NCBI RefSeq assembly: GCF_013031405.1
Contig: NZ_WPZY01000016.1
Location: 32,966 to 96,965 of the forward strand
Length of the DNA stretch: 64,000 nucleotides
Direction of reading: 5' to 3'
DNA from: Ruegeria sp. HKCCD8929
GTDB lineage: Bacteria; Pseudomonadota; Alphaproteobacteria; Rhodobacterales; Rhodobacteraceae
The notes beneath the pieces were generated by a model that did not search any database, was not told the DNA's origin, and was given only the letters and a program-made list of their open reading frames with translations. The position numbers and the translations under genes are program-made. Positions within the stretch are counted from its first letter, which is position 1; every line of letters begins with the position of its first letter. Positions 17,885 through 26,841 of the stretch are shown here, in pieces.

Positions 17885-18655
17885 TCATCGTGCGGTTGCT
17901 CCGGTTGCCCGATGCGCGTTGTCGGGCCGTGTTGCGCTCCACACTTCGTCAACGTGGGCGAATAAGGCGGCGTCTGCGGAGTAGAGATGGAGGATTTGGT
18001 CGACACGCGATTGCGTCAGGTCGGATTTCAGCGTTCGCGGGCCCGAGGTTTTGTTCGCATGTGTCAGCAGACTGGGGTCGACGTCTGCCAGTTTGGTCAA
18101 CCCTTCGGCCATCTTGGGAAACGGGATCAAAGTATCGACCATGACCGTTCTCCCGTCGCAAACGTAGTCCACCTGCGGGCGGAAATGGAAATACCGCATA
18201 GATCCGTTTCGAAAGCTCGTGTCTGATGACAACCTGTCAATGAACGCACCCACGGTCTGCGTGCCGATCATTCTGGCGCTGTACCTGCGGTCGGTTTCGT
18301 TGCGTCCGCCGGTCTTCAGATAGTCGAAGGCCGACAGAAACCGGTCAACCGGGTCGCGCAGTATGGCGATTTTGGGCAGGGTCCGCCAGGCGCGCGGGCA
18401 TGTGGCCTTGATCTCTTGCCAGGTCCGATGACGTACGCGGTATCCAAATAATACGTCTTCCACCGAGGTGCCTGCGTTCTTGGGGATGTGAATCAGGATC
18501 AGGCCACGCCTGAGATAGACGTCCGCGAGGTTCGGATCGTCTCTGGGGCGTGACCGGTCGATCATCCGGCCGGGCGCAACCCGCCAACCGATATCGGTTC
18601 CGATCTGGGTCAGGCTTGGCAATGCGGTTTCTCCGGTGTCCGGGCGTAGCAGCAT
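17885..18655 (-). CDS. Sulfotransferase family 2 protein
   Basis: Second, distinct sulfotransferase, of 256 residues. The PAPS-binding loop is LILIHIPKNAGTSVEDVLFG (about residues 52-71), the form seen in the Sulfotransfer_2/carbohydrate group. The 3'-phosphate site is IAILRDPVDRFLSAFDYLK (about residues 96-114). There is little similarity to the sulfotransferase at 14521-15471 beyond these motifs, so the two may sulfate different positions. No strong ribosome site precedes the ATG at 18655, and an internal start near residue 31 is possible. It lies 43 bases after the flippase gene. Confidence 0.82.
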   Translation of the reverse strand: MLLRPDTGETALPSLTQIGTDIGWRVAPGRMIDRSRPRDDPNLADVYLRRGLILIHIPKNAGTSVEDVLFGYRVRHRTWQEIKATCPRAWRTLPKIAILRDPVDRFLSAFDYLKTGGRNETDRRYSARMIGTQTVGAFIDRLSSDTSFRNGSMRYFHFRPQVDYVCDGRTVMVDTLIPFPKMAEGLTKLADVDPSLLTHANKTSGPRTLKSDLTQSRVDQILHLYSADAALFAHVDEVWSATRPDNAHRATGATAR

Positions 18656-18698
18656 GCATGAAGTCGCGATGCGGCAGATGGGTGTGTTTCGAAACGGG

Positions 18699-20219
18699 TC
18701 ATGCGGGCCTCTTTGAACGGCGTTTGCGCACTTCCCAAAGGGCTTTGAAGGCGAGGGTTTTCACCTCAACCAAGATCTGGCGGCCATAGTTGCTGAGGGT
18801 CAGGATGCCTGCGAAAACCGCGTAGCTAATGGCGATACCGCACAGCAATTTCAGAACCGCAACGCTTGGCAACGAGGTTTGCACCATCAGAACAACTGCA
18901 TAAGCGGCAAGACCCGCACAGAAGACCGGCAGAATGCGCCCGTGGATGTTGTCCCGTCCGACTGGTCCCTTGCGGGTGACGAGCAGCCATAGTGGAAACA
19001 GCTTCAGCATCGTGACCGCAGCATAGGCTATCGCCAGTTCCCGAACGCCGTATTGCACACCCCAAACGAACGCACCGCAGGTGACCACGGCAGAGGCCAA
19101 CCCCCACCAACCCATCTCGGTGGTGCGACCCTGGCTGACAAACAGCCAGCCTGTAGGGTTCGCCAGCGGTTGCGCCAGCGCGGCGATCCCCAGTGCCGCG
19201 AAGATCGGGGCGCTGTCCGCCCATGGTGTGCCCAGCAAGAAGGGAACCGCCGTATCTGCCATCCCGGTCATGGCCGCGACACCGGGAAGAACGGCAAGCT
19301 GCATGAGCCCGAAAACGCGAAAGAACGCGTGGGCGTACCGATAGGGTTCGTCTTGCATCCGCGACAGAACCGGAACCATGACCTGTGACAGCGGCTGTGC
19401 GACACGGTCAAGCGGAAACAGGATCAGCTTGTAGGCCCGGTCATAAAACCCCAGTGCGGCCCCACCCCAGACGCGACCAATCAGGATGTTGTCGAGATTG
19501 CGCGACAGGAAATTCGCCAGTTTGAACCCTGTCACCCCTGCGCCGAACCCCAGCAGATCGGCCGTTCCGGGTGCCAGCGCCGGACGCGAAGGCTGCCAGG
19601 GGACCCAGATCCAGACCAGCGCCGCGCCGACAATTCCGCCTGCCAGCGTACCCGCCACCAGCGCCCAGGGTGTAGGCGAAACCAACGCCCACAGGATCGA
19701 CGTCAATAGAGTACACAACGAGACTACGCTTGCGTTGACGGCGATCCTGCCAAAGATCATGCCGCGATTGAGCAAGGCGAAGTGTTGTGCTCCAAGGGCG
19801 GTGATCACCATGTTCAGCGCCATCACCCGGATAAGCCATGTCAGATCGGGCTGGTTGTAGAGTGCCGCGGCCAGGGGCGCCGCTGCGATCAACAGAACCG
19901 TCAGCGACAGGCTGACGGCCAGATTGATCCAGAACAGCGCGTTGAGCTGCCCATATGTCAGCGACCGTTTCTGTATGACAGCCTGTAGCAGGCCCATTTC
20001 CTTGAACAGCGACAGAAACGCGATGATCGGACCAATCATCGCGATCAGACCGAAATCGGCGGGCATGAGCAAACGCGACAGGATCAGCACCGAGCCGATC
20101 TGACACCCGACCACCACACACTGGCTGAGCGCGGTGTAAAAGCTGCCTAGCACGACGGTTCCGCCGTAGGTATCCCGGGCAGCGGTCTCGACCGCCTCAT
20201 GAGGTTCGCGTTGGGCCAT
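18699..20219 (-). CDS. Polysaccharide flippase (Wzx/ExoT/WzxC type)
   Basis: Polytopic inner-membrane protein of 506 residues with about 12-14 hydrophobic segments, of the PST family that flips lipid-linked repeat units. The family-typical stretch is GSVLILSRLLMPADFGLIAMIGP near residue 37-60, and ARDTYGGTVVLGSFYTALSQ precedes it. It matches the place of ExoT in succinoglycan loci. It is first in the leftward operon with two GT4 genes and two sulfotransferases. It diverges from the fused glycosyltransferase gene across a 351-base promoter region. Confidence 0.9.
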   Translation of the reverse strand: MAQREPHEAVETAARDTYGGTVVLGSFYTALSQCVVVGCQIGSVLILSRLLMPADFGLIAMIGPIIAFLSLFKEMGLLQAVIQKRSLTYGQLNALFWINLAVSLSLTVLLIAAAPLAAALYNQPDLTWLIRVMALNMVITALGAQHFALLNRGMIFGRIAVNASVVSLCTLLTSILWALVSPTPWALVAGTLAGGIVGAALVWIWVPWQPSRPALAPGTADLLGFGAGVTGFKLANFLSRNLDNILIGRVWGGAALGFYDRAYKLILFPLDRVAQPLSQVMVPVLSRMQDEPYRYAHAFFRVFGLMQLAVLPGVAAMTGMADTAVPFLLGTPWADSAPIFAALGIAALAQPLANPTGWLFVSQGRTTEMGWWGLASAVVTCGAFVWGVQYGVRELAIAYAAVTMLKLFPLWLLVTRKGPVGRDNIHGRILPVFCAGLAAYAVVLMVQTSLPSVAVLKLLCGIAISYAVFAGILTLSNYGRQILVEVKTLAFKALWEVRKRRSKRPA

Positions 20220-20570
20220 GTATTTGGGTCTTTCCGTCGAGTCGACGCGGCGAGAATTGCATGGCCTGCGGTGCCGCGCCCGCCCTTGGCAGGTGCAGCA
20301 TCTTTTTCAGCAACTTCCTGCCAAACAAGCACCATGCAATGACGCAAAAGCGCCTGCACGCCATGCTACGAAAGCAAAATTTGATCGTCTGAGTGTTGAG
20401 TGCATGAGTTTTGTAACATGTCGGCAATTTCCCCGGATCGACGTTTTTTTGCTCATCCGCTGACACGAGACCGGCTCAGTTTCGCCGGTTGAAGGGTGCG
20501 GCTTTGACATTGGCCCGCGTGACCTTCTAGCTGGAGTTCTTGGGTCTATCTGCGACAGGATGTTCGATCC
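20220..20570. other. Divergent promoter region of the EPS locus
   Basis: Separates the leftward flippase operon from the rightward fused glycosyltransferase gene. It has an AT-richer centre (about 20340-20460) than its flanks, consistent with two divergent promoters. I see no clear operator palindrome. The short open frames in it have no recognisable features. Confidence 0.45.
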
Positions 20571-23500
20571 GTGGCGACGGTCAGAGACAGCGATAGCGGG
20601 CGGACCCCCAAACGGTCCGAACCGAAGAAACGCATTCTCTATCTTGCGCATGATCTGGATGACGCGGCCATTTGGCGCCGGGTGGATATGCTGCGCATGG
20701 GCGACGCAGAGGTTTCGATCGCCGGGTTCCGGCGCCGGTCCGGCGTATTGCCCGAAAACGCTTTGGAGCTTGGACGGACCCACAACGGCAGGATGATGCA
20801 GCGCGCGCTGTCAGTGCTTGGGCAACGCATGAGGCTACGCGCGACGTTTAAGGATCTGCCGCCCCCGGACACGATCCTGTGCCGTAATCTTGAGATGCTG
20901 GCACTTGCCGCGCCGCTGCGCCGCGCGATGTGGTCGCAACATCCGGTCCGGCTGGTGTACGAGGTTCTCGACATTCACCGCCTTATGGTCGGACCGTCTT
21001 TCAAGGCGCGGACCATGCGCTGGGTCGAGGGTCGGCTTTGTCGTGATGTCGATAACATCATCGTATCGTCCCCCGCCTTCCAAAGAGAGCATTTCGAAGC
21101 TCATCAGCAATGCAAGGCGCCAGTGCTTCTGGTTGAAAACAAGGTGGTTGCACCGGATGCGAAACCCTCACGTCCTTGCACTGACCCGCCCGCGGTCGCG
21201 GATCAAGCACCGCTGCGCATCGGCTGGTTCGGCATCCTCAGGTGCAGCTTTTCGTTACACTGCCTTGACGGACTGACACGCGCGCGTCCGGGGCGTTACC
21301 GGGTCGTTCTGCGCGGACGCCCGGCGCTGGATGAGGTGCCGGACTTTCACCGCGTCGTGGATGCCAATCCCGATCTTGTGTTCGAAGGGGCCTATTCCTA
21401 TCCGGCTGACCTTGAGGAGATCTACGGCAGCGTCGATCTTGCATGGTTGGTCGATCGATACGACAAGGAGCAGAATTCAGACTGGCTGTTGCCGAACCGC
21501 CTGTACGAAAGCGGCCTGAACCGTGTTCCCCCGATTGCGCTGGCCGGAACCGCAACCGCGCGCCGATTAAAGGATCTTGGCATCGGGCTGGTACTCGACA
21601 GCGCCGAAGAGGCGACGGTGATCGAAGCGATGGATCAGGTGTCGCCCGAAACCTTGGATGGCCTGAGAACAGTGCAAAATGCTGTTCCCTCAGACGTCTG
21701 GAGGACAACCCGGCAAGAGGCTCGAGAACTAGTTGACGCGATTGCTGGAGATGCGGTCAGCCTGCACCGGGAACCATGCGATACGTCCCGAGATGCCGTG
21801 CTGATCGTGGTGCCGACATTGAACGAGGCACCGCATATCACTGGAGTGATTGACGGGCTGGCCGGCTTTCTTCAACGCCGACAGCGCCTCGGCGCACCAG
21901 TGCGTCTGGTGATTGTGGACGGCGGTTCAACGGATGGCACGCAGGGCATCGTCAGGGATCGGATCGCTGCTTTGCCGGATTTCGACATACAGCTGGTGGA
22001 CAACCCGGCCCGCCTTCAAAGCGCGGCGCTGAACGCGGCATGTGACCGGTTTGCAGACGGTGTGGATTGGCTGATCCGTATGGATGCGCATTCCCGCTAC
22101 CCCGAGGACTATGCGGATATTCTGTTGGAGGAGGCTGGGCGGACGGAGGCTGCGAGCGTCGTCGTGTCGATGCGTGCGGTCGGCACGACGCGGATGCAAC
22201 GGATCATAGCCCTGACGCAGAACTCGCGGCTTGGCAATGGCGGGTCGGCGCATCGGGTCGGCGGCTCGGGGCGGTTTGTCGATCATGGGCACCATGCCCT
22301 GATGCGGCTTGATGCGTTCCGGTCCGTTGGCGGCTATGACGCCAGCTTTTCGCATAATGAGGACGCTGAGCTGGATATGCGGCTGACGCAGGCGGGTTAT
22401 CGGATCTGGCTGACATCGCGCACCTGGCTCGACTACCTGCCGCGCGGCTCGATCCCCGCGCTCTTTCGGCAATATTTCAACTTTGGCCGTGGCCGGGCCC
22501 GCACGATGCTGAAACATCGCAAGCGACCCCGTCTGCGCCAGCTGGCGATGATATCCGTCGCTCCGATGCTTGGACTGGTGGTGCTGGCGCCGCTGTCTGT
22601 GGTCATTGCGCTGCCCGCGATGGCGTGGATCTCCGCCTGTCTTATTGGTGGCGTTGCGCTGGCTCTGGCGCGCCGTGATCTGATGGCGCTTTGGGCCGGA
22701 CCTATCGCGGCTGCCATGCACCTGGGGTGGTCGTCCGGATTCTGGCGGCAGTTGTTGAAACGCCCGTTTGTTGCCCAAGGCGTTTCCAGGCTCGCCTCTG
22801 CTGTTCGCAAAACCGCGATTCCCGTTGATCACATCGCGGTCGGTGTTTGCACTTATCGGCGATCCAGCCTGTTGGACACTCTACGCACGCTTGAACAGCA
22901 GAACCTTGCGGACGGCACCCGCCTTTCGATCATCGTCGTCGATAACGACGATAGCCCCAGCGCGCGAGGCATCGTTGACGGCTTTGCCAAGGGTTCCCGG
23001 CATAACGTGATCTACCGTTTTGCCCCCTGCGGCAACATCTCGATCGCGCGCAATGCGGCGCTGGAAGAGGCCGAACGCAACGGGTTGCGGGTGTTTGCCT
23101 TCATCGACGATGATGAACTGGCCTCACAAAACTGGCTGAACGCGCTTGTCTCGCGCCTATGCGAGGCGGATGCAGAGGCGGTCGTCGGGCCGGTCCGCGC
23201 GATCTATGCATCCGATGCACCGGAGTGGATGAAGTCTCTGCGCATTCATGACACCAACCCGGAACGAGCGCCAGATGGTCGGCCGATTGCAGGCCACAGC
23301 TGCAATGTCATCATGGACCTGGCCAGTGCGCCCCTTGCTGGTCGGCGTTTTGACTTGGCGCGCGGTGTTTCCGGGGGTGAAGACACCGCGTTCTTCAAAG
23401 ACGCAATGGAGGCTGGTGCACGGCTCGCCTTTGCCCCGTTGGCCACGCTGGATGAGCCGGTCGCGCCATCGCGGACGACTATGGTCTGGTTGCTGAAGCG

Positions 23501-23759
23501 ACGCTTCAGAATGGGGCAAACCCATGGTGGCCTGTTGCGCAAATATGGCGCCGCACGCGCGCGCCTGCTGACACTGCCGCTTGCATTCGCCAAGGTTCTC
23601 TATTGCTTTGCATTTGCGCTGGTGACCGCCCCTTTTGCCGCCAGGCGTAACTCAAATCTTTTGCGGGGTGCGCTTCATGCCGGCACAATCGCGTCTCTGA
23701 TCGGGTTCCCGGAGGTCGCCGTATATGGTGCGTCTCGGGACAAGGCACAGGCAAGCTGA
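20571..23759 (+). CDS. Triple-domain glycosyltransferase: ExoL-like, ExoA-like and ExoM-like modules fused
   Basis: One uninterrupted 1062-residue protein with three glycosyltransferase modules. Residues about 20-400 are a GT-B-like module (KRILYLAHDLDDAAIWRR, then LLPNRLYESGL) resembling ExoL. Residues about 408-740 are a GT2 module (LIVVPTLNEAPHI, VDGGSTDGT, RMDAHSRYP, FSHNEDAELDMRL) followed by hydrophobic segments around 655-725, as in ExoA. Residues about 752-1045 form a second GT2 module (VGVCTYRRSSLLDTL, VVDNDDSP, FIDDDELAS, GGEDTAFF), as in ExoM. In the succinoglycan pathway ExoA, ExoL and ExoM add three consecutive glucoses. The start is GTG with a modest AGGA upstream. The module assignments are from motif memory, not alignment. 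Confidence 0.82.
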   Translation: MATVRDSDSGRTPKRSEPKKRILYLAHDLDDAAIWRRVDMLRMGDAEVSIAGFRRRSGVLPENALELGRTHNGRMMQRALSVLGQRMRLRATFKDLPPPDTILCRNLEMLALAAPLRRAMWSQHPVRLVYEVLDIHRLMVGPSFKARTMRWVEGRLCRDVDNIIVSSPAFQREHFEAHQQCKAPVLLVENKVVAPDAKPSRPCTDPPAVADQAPLRIGWFGILRCSFSLHCLDGLTRARPGRYRVVLRGRPALDEVPDFHRVVDANPDLVFEGAYSYPADLEEIYGSVDLAWLVDRYDKEQNSDWLLPNRLYESGLNRVPPIALAGTATARRLKDLGIGLVLDSAEEATVIEAMDQVSPETLDGLRTVQNAVPSDVWRTTRQEARELVDAIAGDAVSLHREPCDTSRDAVLIVVPTLNEAPHITGVIDGLAGFLQRRQRLGAPVRLVIVDGGSTDGTQGIVRDRIAALPDFDIQLVDNPARLQSAALNAACDRFADGVDWLIRMDAHSRYPEDYADILLEEAGRTEAASVVVSMRAVGTTRMQRIIALTQNSRLGNGGSAHRVGGSGRFVDHGHHALMRLDAFRSVGGYDASFSHNEDAELDMRLTQAGYRIWLTSRTWLDYLPRGSIPALFRQYFNFGRGRARTMLKHRKRPRLRQLAMISVAPMLGLVVLAPLSVVIALPAMAWISACLIGGVALALARRDLMALWAGPIAAAMHLGWSSGFWRQLLKRPFVAQGVSRLASAVRKTAIPVDHIAVGVCTYRRSSLLDTLRTLEQQNLADGTRLSIIVVDNDDSPSARGIVDGFAKGSRHNVIYRFAPCGNISIARNAALEEAERNGLRVFAFIDDDELASQNWLNALVSRLCEADAEAVVGPVRAIYASDAPEWMKSLRIHDTNPERAPDGRPIAGHSCNVIMDLASAPLAGRRFDLARGVSGGEDTAFFKDAMEAGARLAFAPLATLDEPVAPSRTTMVWLLKRRFRMGQTHGGLLRKYGAARARLLTLPLAFAKVLYCFAFALVTAPFAARRNSNLLRGALHAGTIASLIGFPEVAVYGASRDKAQAS

Positions 23760-24066
23760 GTAAAGGTCAAACATTCAACTCCGTGACCCTAGTGCCGGGC
23801 TCGCTATGTCCGAACTCTGTTTCTCAAGATGCGCCAAGTTGTTCACGATGGAGGTTCGGGAAAAACCCGAATTGCCAGTACCCTGCCGCGCCTTACGCCC
23901 TTGGGACAATGGCGACCAATCATGGGTCGGGTATCTCCCCAAACGCTCTAGACATCGACAACCGGTCAGAATTTTGAGTGGTGGCTCGTGGTGGTTTTGC
24001 TGTAGGCTTCCTTAAGTGATGCGGGCTAAGAGGCCCTCAAAGGGGGCCCGGCCTTTGGAGACATTG

Positions 24067-24315
24067 ATGCGGTTGCCGATTTTTATTGTGGGTCTATTTC
24101 TGTCCGTCGCCCTGTCGGCGTTGATTGGCTTTCTGGCGGGTTTCAAAACGTCCCAACTGGTTTTGTTCGTCATCGCCGTCGCGATTGTGCTGCAACTTGC
24201 TTATGTCCTGATTGTCGCGCTGCTGGCCGTCGAGCGAAAGCGCAAAACTCGCGACGCGGATGGCGAAGTGCCCACCGCACCGCCCTCGCCGGTGTCCCAG
24301 GAGACCGATGCCTGA
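24067..24315 (+). CDS. Small two-helix membrane protein, ExoX-like EPS repressor candidate
   Basis: 82-residue protein with two hydrophobic helices (about residues 4-27 and 32-55) and a charged tail ERKRKTRDADGEV. The ATG at 24067 has a GGAG site 6 bases upstream. An in-frame start at 24016 would add a charged leader with no ribosome site. Size, topology and the segment IVLQLAYVLIVALL resemble ExoX/PsiA-type proteins. These are known to lower succinoglycan output by acting on the ExoY sugar transferase. An ExoY homologue lies 2.5 kb away. The identification is tentative because short hydrophobic proteins look alike. Confidence 0.55.
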   Translation: MRLPIFIVGLFLSVALSALIGFLAGFKTSQLVLFVIAVAIVLQLAYVLIVALLAVERKRKTRDADGEVPTAPPSPVSQETDA

Positions 24316-24440
24316 CGGCAAATGAATGCTGACGGGCTGGGTACCGCGCCCGAAGTGCTTGGACAGCACAGAGGGATACTCTACCCCTGTTGCTATCTCT
24401 AAGGAACGCCCTCTCGCCACATACAACTGAGCCGGGTCCG

Positions 24441-25436
24441 ATGTCCGCATGCGTCACCGTCATCATCGCTGCATTCAATGCGCAAACCACGTTGTCACGT
24501 GCGATCCGATCCGCTTTGGTGCAGCCGGAAACGGCTGAAGTGATCGTTGTGGATGATGCATCCGGCGACGACACATGCGCGGTCGCCAGGGATGAGGTCG
24601 AACGGGACCCGCGCGTTCGGCTGATCCGGCAGGAGACAAATCAGGGACCTGCAGCGGCACGCAACAGAGCCCTGGATGCTGCAACGTCGGAATTTGTCGC
24701 TGTGCTGGATTCCGACGATGTGTTCTTGCCGCAGCGGCTGGAACTTCTTTTGTCGTGCCCGAGCATCGACATGGTCGCCGATAACATCGCCTTCGTGACT
24801 CAGGAACATCTAGCAACTGCAGTCGGTCTGGACTGGTCGGCGATTGCGCCGGATTTCACCCCACTTGGAACGACCGAGTTTGTTCTGGGCAACCTGCGCA
24901 AACAGGGTGTGTCGCGAGGAGAACTTGGGTTCCTGAAACCGGTGCTGTCACGGGCTTTTCTGGAAAAACACAAGCTGCGCTATGATCCCGCGCTGCGACT
25001 TGGTGAAGATTACGATCTGTATGTCCGGATGCTGTTGGCCGGGGCGCGGATGTGTCTGACCCGCAGGCCGGGATATGCGGCCGTGGTTCGGTCCGACTCG
25101 CTCAGCGCGCGGCATGGCGCGGGTGCATTGGCGGCGCTGCAGGCCGCGCTGGAGGCCCATCTTGGCGCAGGAACCCACTCGCCGGATCTTGACCGGGCCA
25201 TGCAGGCGCATCTGAGGGAAGTCCGGCACAAGCGGGATCACCGTGTCTTTCTTGATTTGCGACGCCAGCAGGGGTCTTGGGCGGCCATCCGGTATCTGTG
25301 CGGCGCGTCGGACCGCACTTGGCCGGTGGTCCGGCAAATCGCTCGGGACAAGCTGAACCTCAACCAGATGGCCGGGGATGCGGCTCCAAAGGACGGGGCG
25401 AGACTGCTGTTGCGTTCAGACGCGCTGGGGTCCTAA
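24441..25436 (+). CDS. GT2-family glycosyltransferase, ExoO-like
   Basis: Inverting GT-A glycosyltransferase of about 331 residues. Motifs are VTVIIAAFNAQTTLSRAI at the N-terminus, VVDDASGDDT, NQGPAAARNRALD, the metal-site VLDSDDVFLP, and GEDYDLYVRMLLAGA, which is characteristic of ExoO-type enzymes. I prefer the ATG at 24441. A TTG 51 bases earlier is also open and has AAGGA nearby. Together with the fused enzyme upstream it would supply the next sugar of a succinoglycan-like repeat. It ends 6 bases from a convergent paralogue. Confidence 0.87.
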   Translation: MSACVTVIIAAFNAQTTLSRAIRSALVQPETAEVIVVDDASGDDTCAVARDEVERDPRVRLIRQETNQGPAAARNRALDAATSEFVAVLDSDDVFLPQRLELLLSCPSIDMVADNIAFVTQEHLATAVGLDWSAIAPDFTPLGTTEFVLGNLRKQGVSRGELGFLKPVLSRAFLEKHKLRYDPALRLGEDYDLYVRMLLAGARMCLTRRPGYAAVVRSDSLSARHGAGALAALQAALEAHLGAGTHSPDLDRAMQAHLREVRHKRDHRVFLDLRRQQGSWAAIRYLCGASDRTWPVVRQIARDKLNLNQMAGDAAPKDGARLLLRSDALGS

Positions 25437-25442
25437 CCGGGC

Positions 25443-26789
25443 CTATGAAAGCTTCAGACCCGCGTCGCGGGGAACTGAGGTGGGGCCGGTGTTCTGCTCG
25501 CGCAGCGCACGGCGAGTCGAACGCCATGTCGGCAGATACCCCAAGGCGTCCATCCCTGCAGGCCCTTCTGCAATGACGTCTATTGGTCCTCGGCTTGCCA
25601 ATTTGGCAAGGTGACGGGCCATTGCGCGGCGTGCGGACCAGGTACGCGCGTTCGCGGTGGGTGCAACTTCCACCGGAATGCGTATGGCATCCTGCGGGGC
25701 GGACACCTGATCCATTCGATCAGGCGCGGCAAGCACGACGGTCTTCGTTTCGCCTGAACTTCCGTGCCAGACAGACGACATCATGCGCCGCCTACGGTCA
25801 CTCAGACTGTTCAGCATCTCGCGCAGTAATACGGGATGGTGCCAGAGGTGCCGCGCTGCATTCAGTACCCCTTGTGTCTTGAGTGCGGTCACGAGATGCT
25901 GATAGCGCAGCGCCCGCTCAAGGCGCGCTTTGCGCCGGGCAAGCTGCAACCGCAATTCACGGTCGTTTGGATGCATGGTCGCGGCAAGTTCGGCCAATGT
26001 CTCATGCGCCACGATAAGCCGCGTCAACGGTGCAGCGGACAGACGGTGCGACAGGGATTCTGTATGCCTTCGATAGAGATAAGTCGGGTCCGGTGTAGTC
26101 AGAAAGGTGGCGCCGCCGAGCAACAGGCGGCAATAAAGATCGAAATCCTCTCCAATCTGCAATGTCTTATGATATCGAAGTGGCCCAAGAGCGTCACGGC
26201 GGATCATCGGCTTCAAGTAACCGAAAGATGCCAGCCCTGCGACCACTGTGTCACTGCGGATCAGGTCCGTGGCCGTCAAGCGCCGAGAGCGTTCGGCGCG
26301 ATCATCCCCCAACAGGGTCTGGCCCGCCACATCCGCAGAGCCGAAACTCAGCAGGTCATCGGCGATTGCGTCTGCCCCCATCTGCTCTGCCGTGGCAAGC
26401 AGGCGTTCGATCCGCTGTGGATGGACAAGGTCGTCTGCGTCGATAATAGCGATCCACTCTCCCCGCGCCGTCTCAATAGCGGCGTTTCGGGCGCCGGCTG
26501 GTCCCAAATTCGTTTCAAGTTCGATCGGTCTGACACGATCGTCCAACGCGGCCAGTTGGTGCAAGATCTTCTGGCTGCCGTCGGTCGATGCATCATCAAC
26601 GACGATCAATTCAAGCGCTGCATGGGATTGGTTCAGGACCGAAGTAACCGCCGCTTCAAGATAGGCAGACCCATTGAAGTTCGACATGACGACCGACACC
26701 AGGGGTCCGCTTTCGGACCGGGCAGGGCCAGTTCTTAAGCCATCACTCAATGCCTTGGTCTCGTTTTTCATCTGGTCGTTCATCACCAT
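25443..26789 (-). CDS. GT2-family glycosyltransferase, ExoO-like, with C-terminal extension
   Basis: Second ExoO-type GT2 enzyme, about 448 residues from the ATG at 26789. In-frame starts also exist at 26813 and 26783, and the choice is uncertain. Motifs are VSVVMSNFNGSAYLEAAV, VVDDASTDGS, LGPAGARNAAIE, IIDADDLVHP and GEDFDLYCRLLLGGA. After the catalytic region (about 1-300) it carries roughly 130 extra residues that its neighbour at 24441-25436 lacks, including DVIAEGPAGMDALGYLPTW. That extension is not recognised. It follows the ExoY gene on the minus strand and probably forms an operon with it. Confidence 0.85.
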   Translation of the reverse strand: MVMNDQMKNETKALSDGLRTGPARSESGPLVSVVMSNFNGSAYLEAAVTSVLNQSHAALELIVVDDASTDGSQKILHQLAALDDRVRPIELETNLGPAGARNAAIETARGEWIAIIDADDLVHPQRIERLLATAEQMGADAIADDLLSFGSADVAGQTLLGDDRAERSRRLTATDLIRSDTVVAGLASFGYLKPMIRRDALGPLRYHKTLQIGEDFDLYCRLLLGGATFLTTPDPTYLYRRHTESLSHRLSAAPLTRLIVAHETLAELAATMHPNDRELRLQLARRKARLERALRYQHLVTALKTQGVLNAARHLWHHPVLLREMLNSLSDRRRRMMSSVWHGSSGETKTVVLAAPDRMDQVSAPQDAIRIPVEVAPTANARTWSARRAMARHLAKLASRGPIDVIAEGPAGMDALGYLPTWRSTRRALREQNTGPTSVPRDAGLKLS

Positions 26790-26841
26790 GCCGTTCAGCA
26801 CCCCGAATTGCATTCTGCAAGAGCGGTCTTGGTGCTATGCT

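Noticed and set aside
17815..18006. N-terminal extension of the GT4 gene at 16720
   Set aside because: It overlaps the sulfotransferase gene and does not resemble a GT4 N-terminus. The ATG at 17814 has a ribosome site.
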